Shown: one piece after another, positions 26,737 through 34,015 of the stretch | Layout of the letters: every line of letters starts with the position of its first letter | Numbering within the stretch: the stretch's first letter is position 1 | Assembly (NCBI RefSeq): GCF_004022215.1 | Contig: NZ_SAUZ01000013.1 | Span: forward strand, 62,001 to 126,000 | Source: Paenirhodobacter populi | GTDB lineage: Bacteria; Pseudomonadota; Alphaproteobacteria; Rhodobacterales; Rhodobacteraceae | Direction: 5' to 3' | Length of the DNA stretch: 64,000 nucleotides | The notes under the pieces: model-generated | Told to the model about the DNA's origin: nothing | What the model saw: only the letters and a program-made list of their open reading frames with translations | Database searches by the model: none | Program-made: the position numbers and the translations under genes

Positions 26737-26926
26737 GATCGTCCTCATGTCAGTGTCGGGGCAGGCGGTCGCCGGGATCGGGATGCGTTCAAACCGCAGC
26801 ATAGACAAGATCGCGCCGCGATGTTTCCCGATTCTTCGCGTCACTTGCTGAAAATAGATGCAGTTTCTTGCGTCGTGGATGACATGGGCGAAAGGATATT
26901 CACCGATCCCCCGTCCGCGGCGAAGA

Positions 26927-27859
26927 TCAGGGCAGCAATCCCGCCAGCGCCAGCAACAACGCCACCCCCCCCATCGCCCGCGCATAAAGAGCCAACGCCC
27001 GCCGCATGTCGGCGGCGTCCGGGTCCGGCGCGCCCTCGTTCACCCAAGGCTCCTGCGCGATCCGGTCGCCATAGACGCGCGGCCCGGACAGGCGCAGGTG
27101 CAGCGCACCCGCCATCGCCGCCTCGGGCCAGCCGGCGTTGGGCGAACGGTGATGCCCCGCGTCGCGCGCCATGCAGCGGATCGCCGCCGAGGGCGCGCGC
27201 GACACCAGCGCGAAGATCAGCCCCGACAGCCGCGCCGGGATCAGGTTCACCAGATCGTCGATCCGCGCCGAGGCCCAGCCGAAGGCCTCGTGCCGCGGCG
27301 TCCGGTGCCCGATCATCGAATCGAGCGTGTTGATCGCCTTGTAGGCGGCGATCCCCGGCAGGCCCAGAACCGCGCCCCAGAAGATCGGCGCCACGACCCC
27401 GTCCGAGGTATTCTCGGCCAGACTTTCCAGCGCGGCGCGCGCAACGCCCGCCGCATCCAGCGCCTCGGGATCGCGCCCGACGATCATCGACACCGCCCGC
27501 CGCGCCCCCGCCAGATCGCCCGCCGCCAGCGGTCGCGCCACCGCCGCCACGTGGTCATGCAGGGACCGCATCGCCACCAGCGGCCATGCCAGCAGCCCAC
27601 CGATCACGATGCCCGGCCAGCCATCGGGCAGGACGGCTTGTAGAACCGCCGCCACCCCACCCGCGAGGCCGATCACCAGCACCGCCGCCAGAGCCCCCGC
27701 CAGCCTGCGCCGGGGCAACCGCCGGTCTAGGCCCGCGATCAGCCCGCCGACCCATGTCACCGGATGGCCGATGCGACGAAACAGCGGCGCGGGCCAGCCG
27801 ATCGCCAGATCAATGGCCATCGCGACCAGCATCATCAGGGCGAAATCCGGGATAGTCAT
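26927..27859 (-). CDS. cobD: adenosylcobinamide-phosphate synthase CobD/CbiB
   Basis: 310 residues with four or five membrane spans. CobD joins aminopropanol (or its phosphate) to adenosylcobyric acid at the membrane. The diagnostic ESLAENTSDGVVAPIFW and YKAINTLDSMIGHR blocks are present. Its ATG overlaps the stop of the phosphatase gene by four bases (ATGA), so these two are coupled. Together with the divergent cobU-cobT-cobS it makes the late B12 steps. Confidence 0.94.
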   Translation of the reverse strand: MTIPDFALMMLVAMAIDLAIGWPAPLFRRIGHPVTWVGGLIAGLDRRLPRRRLAGALAAVLVIGLAGGVAAVLQAVLPDGWPGIVIGGLLAWPLVAMRSLHDHVAAVARPLAAGDLAGARRAVSMIVGRDPEALDAAGVARAALESLAENTSDGVVAPIFWGAVLGLPGIAAYKAINTLDSMIGHRTPRHEAFGWASARIDDLVNLIPARLSGLIFALVSRAPSAAIRCMARDAGHHRSPNAGWPEAAMAGALHLRLSGPRVYGDRIAQEPWVNEGAPDPDAADMRRALALYARAMGGVALLLALAGLLP

Positions 27860-28416
27860 GCGAAACTCCGGTTCACGAAGCCGACGGACCAGCCCGCGCC
27901 GGTCCGGGTGAGTTGGGTCAGCGACAGCGGCGCGATCTGAAAGGCCAGCGCCCCCGGCACCGATCCCGTCGCCGCCGCCAGCGCCGCGCGCACCGTTCCC
28001 GCGTGGACGACAAGGCAATGCGTGCCCGGCGCCAGATCGTCCAGCGCCGCGCCGACCCGGGCGCACATGGCGTCGAAACTCTCGCCCTCCGGTGGGGCAT
28101 GAGCGGCAAGATCGGCGGTGCACAGCGGACCTAGATCGGGCAGATCGGCGAAGGCCAGCCCCTCCCACGCGCCGAAATCCTGCTCCCACAGGCGCGGATC
28201 GCTGGCGGGTTCCGCGCCGGGCCAGATCGCCTGCGCTGTCTGCACGCAACGCCGCGCGGGCGAGGACCATATCCGCGCCTCCCCCACCGCCGCCCGCAAC
28301 GCGCGGGCCGCAGGGGCGCCGAACGGCTCCGCATCCACATCCCGGTGCCCGGCAAGGCGGCCGTCATGCCGGGCGGGCGCATGGCGGATCAGCCATATCC
28401 GGGTCTCATCGCGCAT
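27856..28416 (-). CDS. histidine phosphatase, alpha-ribazole phosphatase-like (CobC)
   Basis: A 186-residue member of the phosphoglycerate-mutase-like superfamily. The catalytic motif is IRHAP at residues 10-14 (RHA rather than RHG, as in many CobC proteins). The second arginine is in SSPARRC, Glu is in WEQDFGAWEG, and the second histidine is in LVVHAGTVRAAL. Placed ahead of cobD and divergent from cobU, it probably removes the phosphate from alpha-ribazole-5'-phosphate or the B12 5'-phosphate. Sequence alone cannot exclude another phosphoester. Confidence 0.85.
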   Translation of the reverse strand: MRDETRIWLIRHAPARHDGRLAGHRDVDAEPFGAPAARALRAAVGEARIWSSPARRCVQTAQAIWPGAEPASDPRLWEQDFGAWEGLAFADLPDLGPLCTADLAAHAPPEGESFDAMCARVGAALDDLAPGTHCLVVHAGTVRAALAAATGSVPGALAFQIAPLSLTQLTRTGAGWSVGFVNRSFA

Positions 28417-28488
28417 GGATTTTCCTTTATCCCCGCTGCCGTTTCTGCTTTGAACCCCGCACGGGAACAAAAGTCCATCGGGGGGCGC

Positions 28489-28992
28489 ATGGCACGGATC
28501 ATCCTTGTCACCGGCGGGGCACGCTCGGGCAAGAGCGCGATCGCCGAAAGCCGCACGCTCGGCCTTGGGCCGGAGGCGGTCTATATCGCCACCGCGCAGG
28601 CGTTCGACGCCGAGATGGAGACCCGGATCGCCGCCCATCAGGCCCGCCGCGGGCCGGAATGGGTGACGCATCAGGAACCGCTCGATCTTGTGCCGGCGCT
28701 GGATGCGACGGATGGCAAGCCGCGCCTTGTCGATTGCCTGACGCTCTGGCTGACGAACCTGATGCTGGCCGGGCGCGACTGGCAGGCGGCGGGGCGGGAT
28801 CTGGTCGCGGCGCTGCCCCGGCAATCCGCCCCGGTGGTTCTGGTGACGAATGAGGTCGGCGCCGGGATCGTGCCCGACAACCGCCTCGCCCGCGATTTCC
28901 GCGATGCGGCGGGGGTTTTGAATCAATGGGTGGCGCAGGCGGCGGATGAGGTGATCCTTGCCGTCGCGGGCCTGCCGCTGAAGGTGAAATGA
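28489..28992 (+). CDS. cobU: adenosylcobinamide kinase/guanylyltransferase
   Basis: A 167-residue bifunctional enzyme (CobP in Pseudomonas naming) that phosphorylates adenosylcobinamide and adds GMP. The P-loop GGARSGKS is at residues 8-15. The guanylylated histidine is in RIAAHQARRG, and VTNEVGAGIVPDNRLARDFRD is diagnostic. The ATG has a run of G upstream. Its stop overlaps the cobT start. Confidence 0.95.
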   Translation: MARIILVTGGARSGKSAIAESRTLGLGPEAVYIATAQAFDAEMETRIAAHQARRGPEWVTHQEPLDLVPALDATDGKPRLVDCLTLWLTNLMLAGRDWQAAGRDLVAALPRQSAPVVLVTNEVGAGIVPDNRLARDFRDAAGVLNQWVAQAADEVILAVAGLPLKVK

Positions 28993-29996
28993 TGACATTC
29001 GACGATCTTGCCGCGATCCCTTTCCTTGCCGAAACCCTGCCCGTCGCGGATGAAGCGGCGCGGGCCGCTGCGCTCGACCGGCAGAACAGCCTGACGAAAC
29101 CGCCCGGATCTTTGGGGCGGCTCGAGGATCTGGCGCTGTTCATGGCCGGATGGCGGGCGACGCCGCGTCCCCGGATCGGGTTGGCGCAGGCGCTGGTCTT
29201 TGCCGGCAATCACGGGGTCTGCGCGCAGGGGGTGAACCCCTATCCGCAGGCGGTCACGGCGCAGATGGTGGCGAATTTTCAGGCGGGTGGCGCCTCGATC
29301 AATCAGCTCTGCCGGGTGAACGGCGCGGATCTGTCGGTCGTGGCGCTGGATCTGGACCGGCCGACGGCGGATTTCACCGCTACCGCCGCGATGACCGGGG
29401 CTGAGACGCTCGCCGCCATGAACCGCGGCGCGGCGGCGGTGAATCGGGATGCGGATGTCCTGATTCTGGGCGAGATGGGCATCGGCAATTCGACCATCGC
29501 CGCCGCGCTGGCAGCGGCGCTGTTCGGCGGGAATGTCGCGGATTGGGTCGGCCCCGGCACCGGCTCGGACGCCGAGGGGCTGCGGCGCAAGATCTCGGCG
29601 ATCGAGCGCGGGTTGGCCCGGCACCGGGGGCTGACGCCGATGGAAACCCTTGCGGCATTGGGCGGACGCGAACAGGCGGCGATCTGCGGCGCGGTTCTGG
29701 CGGCGCGGGCGGCGCGGATCCCGGTCATCCTCGACGGGTTCATCTGCACCGCTGCCGCCGCGCCGCTGCATGCGGCCGATCCGCGCCTGCTCGACCATTG
29801 CCTGATCGGCCATGTCTCGGCCGAGCCGGGGCATCGGCGGCTGCTGGCGGCGATGGGCAGGACGGCGGTGCTGGATTTCGACATGCGGCTGGGTGAGGGG
29901 TCCGGCGCGGCACTGGCGCTTGGCATCCTGCGCGCGGCGCTGGAATGCCACAACGGCATGGCCACCTTCGGCGAGGCCGGGGTGAGCGAGGGATGA
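28989..29996 (+). CDS. cobT: nicotinate-nucleotide:dimethylbenzimidazole phosphoribosyltransferase
   Basis: 335 residues; makes alpha-ribazole phosphate, the lower ligand precursor of B12. The substrate loop FAGNHGV, the GEMGIGNSTIAAAL block and the C-terminal catalytic Glu in MRLGEGSGAALAL are present. Start ATGATG overlaps the cobU stop by four bases; the second ATG at 28992 is an alternative. The gene is called cobU in the Pseudomonas denitrificans scheme. Confidence 0.95.
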   Translation: MMTFDDLAAIPFLAETLPVADEAARAAALDRQNSLTKPPGSLGRLEDLALFMAGWRATPRPRIGLAQALVFAGNHGVCAQGVNPYPQAVTAQMVANFQAGGASINQLCRVNGADLSVVALDLDRPTADFTATAAMTGAETLAAMNRGAAAVNRDADVLILGEMGIGNSTIAAALAAALFGGNVADWVGPGTGSDAEGLRRKISAIERGLARHRGLTPMETLAALGGREQAAICGAVLAARAARIPVILDGFICTAAAAPLHAADPRLLDHCLIGHVSAEPGHRRLLAAMGRTAVLDFDMRLGEGSGAALALGILRAALECHNGMATFGEAGVSEG

Positions 29997-30718
29997 TCCG
30001 CACCCGGCTGGCAGAGCTGCAACTGGCGGTGATGCTGCTGACGCGGCTGCCGGCGGGGCGCCTGCCCGAGCCGGTGCCCGGCATCGGGCGCGCCGCCTGG
30101 GCCTTTCCGCTGGCCGGGCTCGTGCCCGGGCTGATCGGCGCGGGCGTTCTGGCGCTGGCGCTTTGGGCGGGGCTGGCGCCGGTTCTGGCGGCGGGGTTGG
30201 CGCTGGCCGCGCAGATCGCCGCCACCGGCGCGCTGCACGAAGACGGACTTGCCGATTGCGCCGACGGCTTCTGGGGCGCGCGAGACCGGGCGCGGCGGCT
30301 GGAGATCATGCGCGATTCGCGGATCGGATCCTTCGGGGCGGTGGCGCTGATCCTTGGCATCGGGCTCAGATGGCAGGCGCTGGCGCTGCTGGCCGATCCG
30401 GCGGCGATGATCGTCGTCGCGATGGCCAGCCGCGCCGCCCCCGCCGCGCTGATGACGCTGCTGCCGCCCGCGCGGGCGGACGGCCTCGGCCATGCGGCGC
30501 AGGCGCGCAGCCTGCCGGCGCTCGCCGTGGCGCTGATCCTCGGCAGCGCGCCGCTGGCCTTCGTTCCCGGCGGCGCCGTGGCGCTTGCGGCCGCGATGCT
30601 GGCGGTGACCGGGCTCGGCCTTATGGCGCGGGCGCGGCTTGGCGGACAGACGGGCGACGTTCTGGGCGCGGGCCAGCAGATCGCCGAGATCGCCCTGCTG
30701 CTCGCCCTCTCGCGCTGA
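29993..30718 (+). CDS. cobS: adenosylcobinamide-GDP ribazoletransferase
   Basis: A 241-residue integral membrane enzyme (cobalamin-5-phosphate synthase, CobV in the alternative scheme) with six or so spans. The EDGLADCADGFWGARDRARRLEIMRD-like segment holds the metal-binding acidic residues typical of the family. Its ATG overlaps the cobT stop by four bases. It is the last gene of the operon. Confidence 0.94.
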   Translation: MIRTRLAELQLAVMLLTRLPAGRLPEPVPGIGRAAWAFPLAGLVPGLIGAGVLALALWAGLAPVLAAGLALAAQIAATGALHEDGLADCADGFWGARDRARRLEIMRDSRIGSFGAVALILGIGLRWQALALLADPAAMIVVAMASRAAPAALMTLLPPARADGLGHAAQARSLPALAVALILGSAPLAFVPGGAVALAAAMLAVTGLGLMARARLGGQTGDVLGAGQQIAEIALLLALSR

Positions 30719-30735
30719 CCCGCCTTCCCCCTTCA

Positions 30736-30792
30736 TTCTTCCATAAATATCCCGGGGGGTGAGCGCGGCACGCGCGAGGGGGCTGGCCCCCT
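30736..30792 (-). repeat. 3'-end hairpin repeat, copy B
   Basis: Read on minus: AGGGGGC-CA-GCCCCCT, a GCGCG...CGCGC-type stem, then CCCCCCGGGATATTTATGGAAG. It lies 17 bases after the cobS stop, but its polarity is opposite to cobS, which makes it the one exception in the family of eight. The remainder of the 229-base gap before 30948 shows no gene. Confidence 0.85.
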
Positions 30793-30947
30793 TGACCCGC
30801 CTGCCGATATAAACCCGCCAAACCGTATGGCGCAGGAAACCGGACCGGGATTCGCGCGTTATGACCGTGGGGAAGCTGAAAACCTGTGGATTCGTCCACG
30901 TTCCGGCGCATGATATCCCCGGGCGCAATGTGAGAATGGAGAGAACG

Positions 30948-31325
30948 ATGGGTCTCAAGGATGAAATCCGCCAGCTTCGCGGTGAACTCGACGACAAGCT
31001 TGACGAAACGGGTGTCAGGGACGGCGTCAAGGACGCCGGGGAAAACGTCGCCGACACGGTGAAAAAGGGCGCCGCACATGCGCAGGCCAAGGTCGAGGAA
31101 GGCCTCGACGCCGTGCAGCGCACGGTGCGCAGCGCGCGGGCCAAGGTCGACGAAGTGACCGATCCGGACTATATCGCGGGCGTTCGCAGTTCGCTGAGCC
31201 AGTCGCTCGCGCAGGTCGGCGAGGAACTCGAACGTGTTCCGGCGCGCTATCCGACGCTGACGGCGCTGACCGCGCTTGGCGTGGGGATCGCCCTCGGCCT
31301 GTCGCTGAGCCGGAAGAATCGCTGA
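30948..31325 (+). CDS. YqjD/ElaB-like (DUF883-type) membrane-anchored helical protein
   Basis: 125 residues. A long charged amphipathic helix region (KDEIRQLRGELDDKLDE onward, with repeated Ala-Lys-Val-Glu) is followed by a single C-terminal hydrophobic segment (TALTALGVGIALGLSLS) and basic end. This is the layout of the ElaB/YqjD/YgaM tail-anchored proteins, which in E. coli bind ribosomes at the membrane. Start ATG 30948 has GGAGAG upstream. A holin-like gene follows after 24 bases, mirroring yqjD-yqjE. Confidence 0.8.
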   Translation: MGLKDEIRQLRGELDDKLDETGVRDGVKDAGENVADTVKKGAAHAQAKVEEGLDAVQRTVRSARAKVDEVTDPDYIAGVRSSLSQSLAQVGEELERVPARYPTLTALTALGVGIALGLSLSRKNR

Positions 31326-31349
31326 GGCCGCGCGCGGCAGGAGGACGGA

Positions 31350-31790
31350 ATGTCGACGACACTTGATGCCGCGCGTGTCTATGCACGGATCGCGGTCCTG
31401 CGCCGCAAGCTGCTGTTGCAGCAGGCGGCGCAGCGCGTTGTGGCCGGGATCGTGGCGCTGGTCGCGCTGCTGATCGCGATGGGGTTCGGAACGCGGGCGC
31501 TGTATCTGGCGCTGGTGCCGGAGTTGGGCGAACTGGGCGCGACGGCGGTGATCGGCGGCTTCTGGCTGGTGATCGCGGTGGCGCTTGGCATTTACGCGGC
31601 CAGCACGCCCCGGTCTCAGGAATTGGCCGAGCTGGAACAGATGGAGCGGCAGGCGCGGGTGCGCACCGAAAACGCCATAGGCGCAATGCGGGCGGCGGGC
31701 ATGCAGGCGGAAACGATCACCGGCCGGGCGATCATGCTGTTCGGCGTCGTCAATGCGCTGCGGCGGATGCTGCGGCGGCGAAAACGCTAA
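31350..31790 (+). CDS. YqjE/phage-holin-like membrane protein
   Basis: 146 residues. A charged N-terminal helix is followed by two adjacent transmembrane segments (residues about 31-52 and 65-84), then a long cytosolic helix rich in Glu/Gln/Arg and a basic tail. This resembles the phage-holin superfamily III group that includes YqjE. It is probably a structural membrane partner of the upstream YqjD-like protein. Its stop codon shares bases with the stop of the convergent permease gene (CTAA). Confidence 0.78.
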   Translation: MSTTLDAARVYARIAVLRRKLLLQQAAQRVVAGIVALVALLIAMGFGTRALYLALVPELGELGATAVIGGFWLVIAVALGIYAASTPRSQELAELEQMERQARVRTENAIGAMRAAGMQAETITGRAIMLFGVVNALRRMLRRRKR

Positions 31791-32869
31791 CCGGGAAGGT
31801 TGTTCTGCCGGGCGGTGCGGTCGTTGATGTAGAGCTTCCACACCGCAAAGAACAGCGCAGCGATCAGCGGCCCCAGAACGAAGCCGTTCACCCCCAGGAT
31901 CGACAGCCCGCCGAGGGTCGAGATCAGCACGACGTAATCCGGCAGGCGGGTGCTCTTGCCCACCAGCGTCGGCCGCAGGAGGTTGTCGATCAGGCTGATG
32001 ACGCCAAAGCCGATGACCATCAGGATGATCCCGCGCATGAAATCTCCCGTCACCAGCATGTAGATGGCGACGGGCAGCCAGACCAGCGCCGCGCCCACCG
32101 CCGGCAGCAGCGACAGCACCGTCATCAGCACCCCCCAGAACAGCGAGGCCTTTACCCCAAGCGCCCAGAACGTCAGCCCGCCGATGCCACCCTGAATGAC
32201 CGCGATGATGAGGTTGCCCTTCACCGTCGCCTTCACCACGGCGACGAAGGCGCGCAGCAGCCGGTCGGTGTGGTGATCGCTCAGCGGGCTCGCGCGGCGG
32301 ATCGTCGCCGCCACGGCCGGCCCGTCGCGGAACAGGAAGAACAGCAGATACAGCATCACCCCCGTCGCCACGGCGAATTGCGCCGTGCCCTGACCCACGG
32401 AATAGGCGCGCCGCGCGATCGTCTGCGTCGCGGTCTCTAGGAAAGACGTCAGCCGCGACTGGAGGTCGGAGAACTGGGTGAAATCCAGCGACGACAGCCA
32501 TTGGTCCAGCCGCACCGGCAGCGCCGAACGCAACTGTGCCAGCAGCGTGGCCGGGTCGAACTCGCGCCGGTTGATGGTGTTATACAGATCCGTCGCCTGC
32601 TGCGCCAACGCCGCCAGCAGCGCCGATCCGGGCAGCACCACGATGCAGATGCAGGCCAGAACGCTGACGATCGCCGCGATCGAGCGGTGCCCGCGGAACA
32701 GCACGGTCAGCCGCACCTGCAACGGATGGAACAGGATCGCAAGGATCGTCGCCCACAGGATCGCGCCGTAATAGGGCACGATCAGCCAGATGAACGCCAG
32801 ACTGACCACCACGATCAGCACGTTGAAACTGGTGGTCTGTTCCCGTTTCTCTTCGGTATCTTTCGCCAT
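31787..32869 (-). CDS. AI-2E family transporter (PerM-like)
   Basis: 360 residues with about seven membrane spans. The N-terminal pair is near residues 17-55, and a large middle loop includes LDFTQFSDLQSRLTSFLE. The characteristic IQGGIGGLTFWALGVKASLFWG segment and the C-terminal STLGGLSILGVNGFVLGPL block follow. The family carries varied small solutes and ions; the AI-2 label does not prove that substrate. ATG 32869 has CAGGAG upstream. Confidence 0.9.
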   Translation of the reverse strand: MAKDTEEKREQTTSFNVLIVVVSLAFIWLIVPYYGAILWATILAILFHPLQVRLTVLFRGHRSIAAIVSVLACICIVVLPGSALLAALAQQATDLYNTINRREFDPATLLAQLRSALPVRLDQWLSSLDFTQFSDLQSRLTSFLETATQTIARRAYSVGQGTAQFAVATGVMLYLLFFLFRDGPAVAATIRRASPLSDHHTDRLLRAFVAVVKATVKGNLIIAVIQGGIGGLTFWALGVKASLFWGVLMTVLSLLPAVGAALVWLPVAIYMLVTGDFMRGIILMVIGFGVISLIDNLLRPTLVGKSTRLPDYVVLISTLGGLSILGVNGFVLGPLIAALFFAVWKLYINDRTARQNNLPG

Positions 32870-32942
32870 CTGGCACTCCTGGACGGGCACGTGACCCCGT
32901 TGCAACCTTATCGCATCGGTCCGGGCGCGTCATTCCATCTCG

Positions 32943-32992
32943 TTGACAACCGGCTGGATTCGTCTCAGTCTTTACTGAACTGGTCAGTTCAG
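32943..32992 (+). promoter_or_regulatory. promoter with a palindromic operator for the efflux operon
   Basis: TTGACA at 32943-32948 is a perfect -35; the -10 about 17 bases later is weak. At 32975-32992 lies CTGAACTG-GT-CAGTTCAG, a perfect eight-base inverted repeat that would overlap the transcript start. This is typical of a TetR-family repressor site for an inducible efflux operon. No TetR gene is present in the window, so the regulator is encoded elsewhere. The palindrome is certain; the role is inferred. Confidence 0.6.
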
Positions 32993-33000
32993 GGGGCGTC

Positions 33001-34011
33001 ATGCGCCGCGCATTTCCAACATTCGTTTTTCTGTCGGTTCTTGTCGGATTAGGGGCCGCGCCCCCGGTGCAGGCGGCTGGATTTCTGGACAGCGTGCTTA
33101 TCACGCTTGGCCTGCGCAGCGCGGAAACGGATATTTCCAGCTCGAATGGCCGGATCGAGGCGCAAAGCGTCGATGTTGCGGCGAAATATGCGGGCCGGGT
33201 GTCCGCGGTGCTGGTGTCCGAAGGGCAGGTGGTCGAGGCGGGTCAGGTGATCGCGCAGCTCGACGACCGGGAAATGCAGGCGAAACTTCTGGGCGCCGAG
33301 GCGCAGGTGTTGCAGGCGCAGGCGACGAAGGCGCAGGCCGAGGCCGCGGTGATGCAGGCGCAAAGCGCCGTCACCGTCGCGCAGACGACCTATGACCGGA
33401 CGGAAAAGCTGCAGGCGCAGGCCATCGCCTCGCAGGGCAGTCTGGACGACGCGCGCAACGCGCTGGAATCGGCCAAGGCGTCGCTCGCCTCCGCGCAGGC
33501 GGCGGTATCGAATGGCGACGCGCTGATCGCCGCCTCGAACGCCGCGGTCGAAGAGGTGAAGGTCGCCATCGACGATCTGACCGTCAAGGCGCCGATCCGC
33601 GGCCGGGTGCAGTTCCGCCTGCACGAACCGGGCGAGGTGATCGCGGCCGGAACGCCGGTGGTGACGCTGCTCGACCTGACCGATGTCTACATGAACCTCT
33701 ATCTGCCCGCCGATGCGGTGGGCACGCTTTCGGCGGATGACGAGGCGCGGCTGATCCTCGACCCGATCCCGCAATATGTCGTGCCGGCGAAGGTCACCTT
33801 CATCTCGCCGCAGGCGCAGTTCACGCCCAAAAGCGTGGAAACCCAGTCCGAGCGCGAACAGCTCGTCTTTCGCGTCAAGCTGTCGATCCCGCGCGATCTC
33901 TTGGAGAAATTCGAGGATTACGTGAAGGTCGGCGTGCGTGGCGTGGGCTATGTGCGCAAGGATCCCGCCGTCGACTGGCCCGCGAACCTGCAAGTGAAGC
34001 TGCCGCAATAG
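33001..34011 (+). CDS. HlyD-family adaptor of an ABC efflux system (YhiI-like)
   Basis: 336 residues. A signal peptide or anchor (1-25) is followed by the first lipoyl half (AAKYAGRVSAVLVSEGQVVEAG), a long Ala/Gln-rich helical hairpin (about residues 95-190), the second lipoyl half (VKAPIRGRVQFRLHEPGEVI) and a beta-barrel domain. It is the adaptor of the YhiI-RbbA-YhhJ-type tripartite exporter, with the ATPase gene starting four bases after its stop. Confidence 0.9.
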   Translation: MRRAFPTFVFLSVLVGLGAAPPVQAAGFLDSVLITLGLRSAETDISSSNGRIEAQSVDVAAKYAGRVSAVLVSEGQVVEAGQVIAQLDDREMQAKLLGAEAQVLQAQATKAQAEAAVMQAQSAVTVAQTTYDRTEKLQAQAIASQGSLDDARNALESAKASLASAQAAVSNGDALIAASNAAVEEVKVAIDDLTVKAPIRGRVQFRLHEPGEVIAAGTPVVTLLDLTDVYMNLYLPADAVGTLSADDEARLILDPIPQYVVPAKVTFISPQAQFTPKSVETQSEREQLVFRVKLSIPRDLLEKFEDYVKVGVRGVGYVRKDPAVDWPANLQVKLPQ

Positions 34012-34015
34012 GTGC

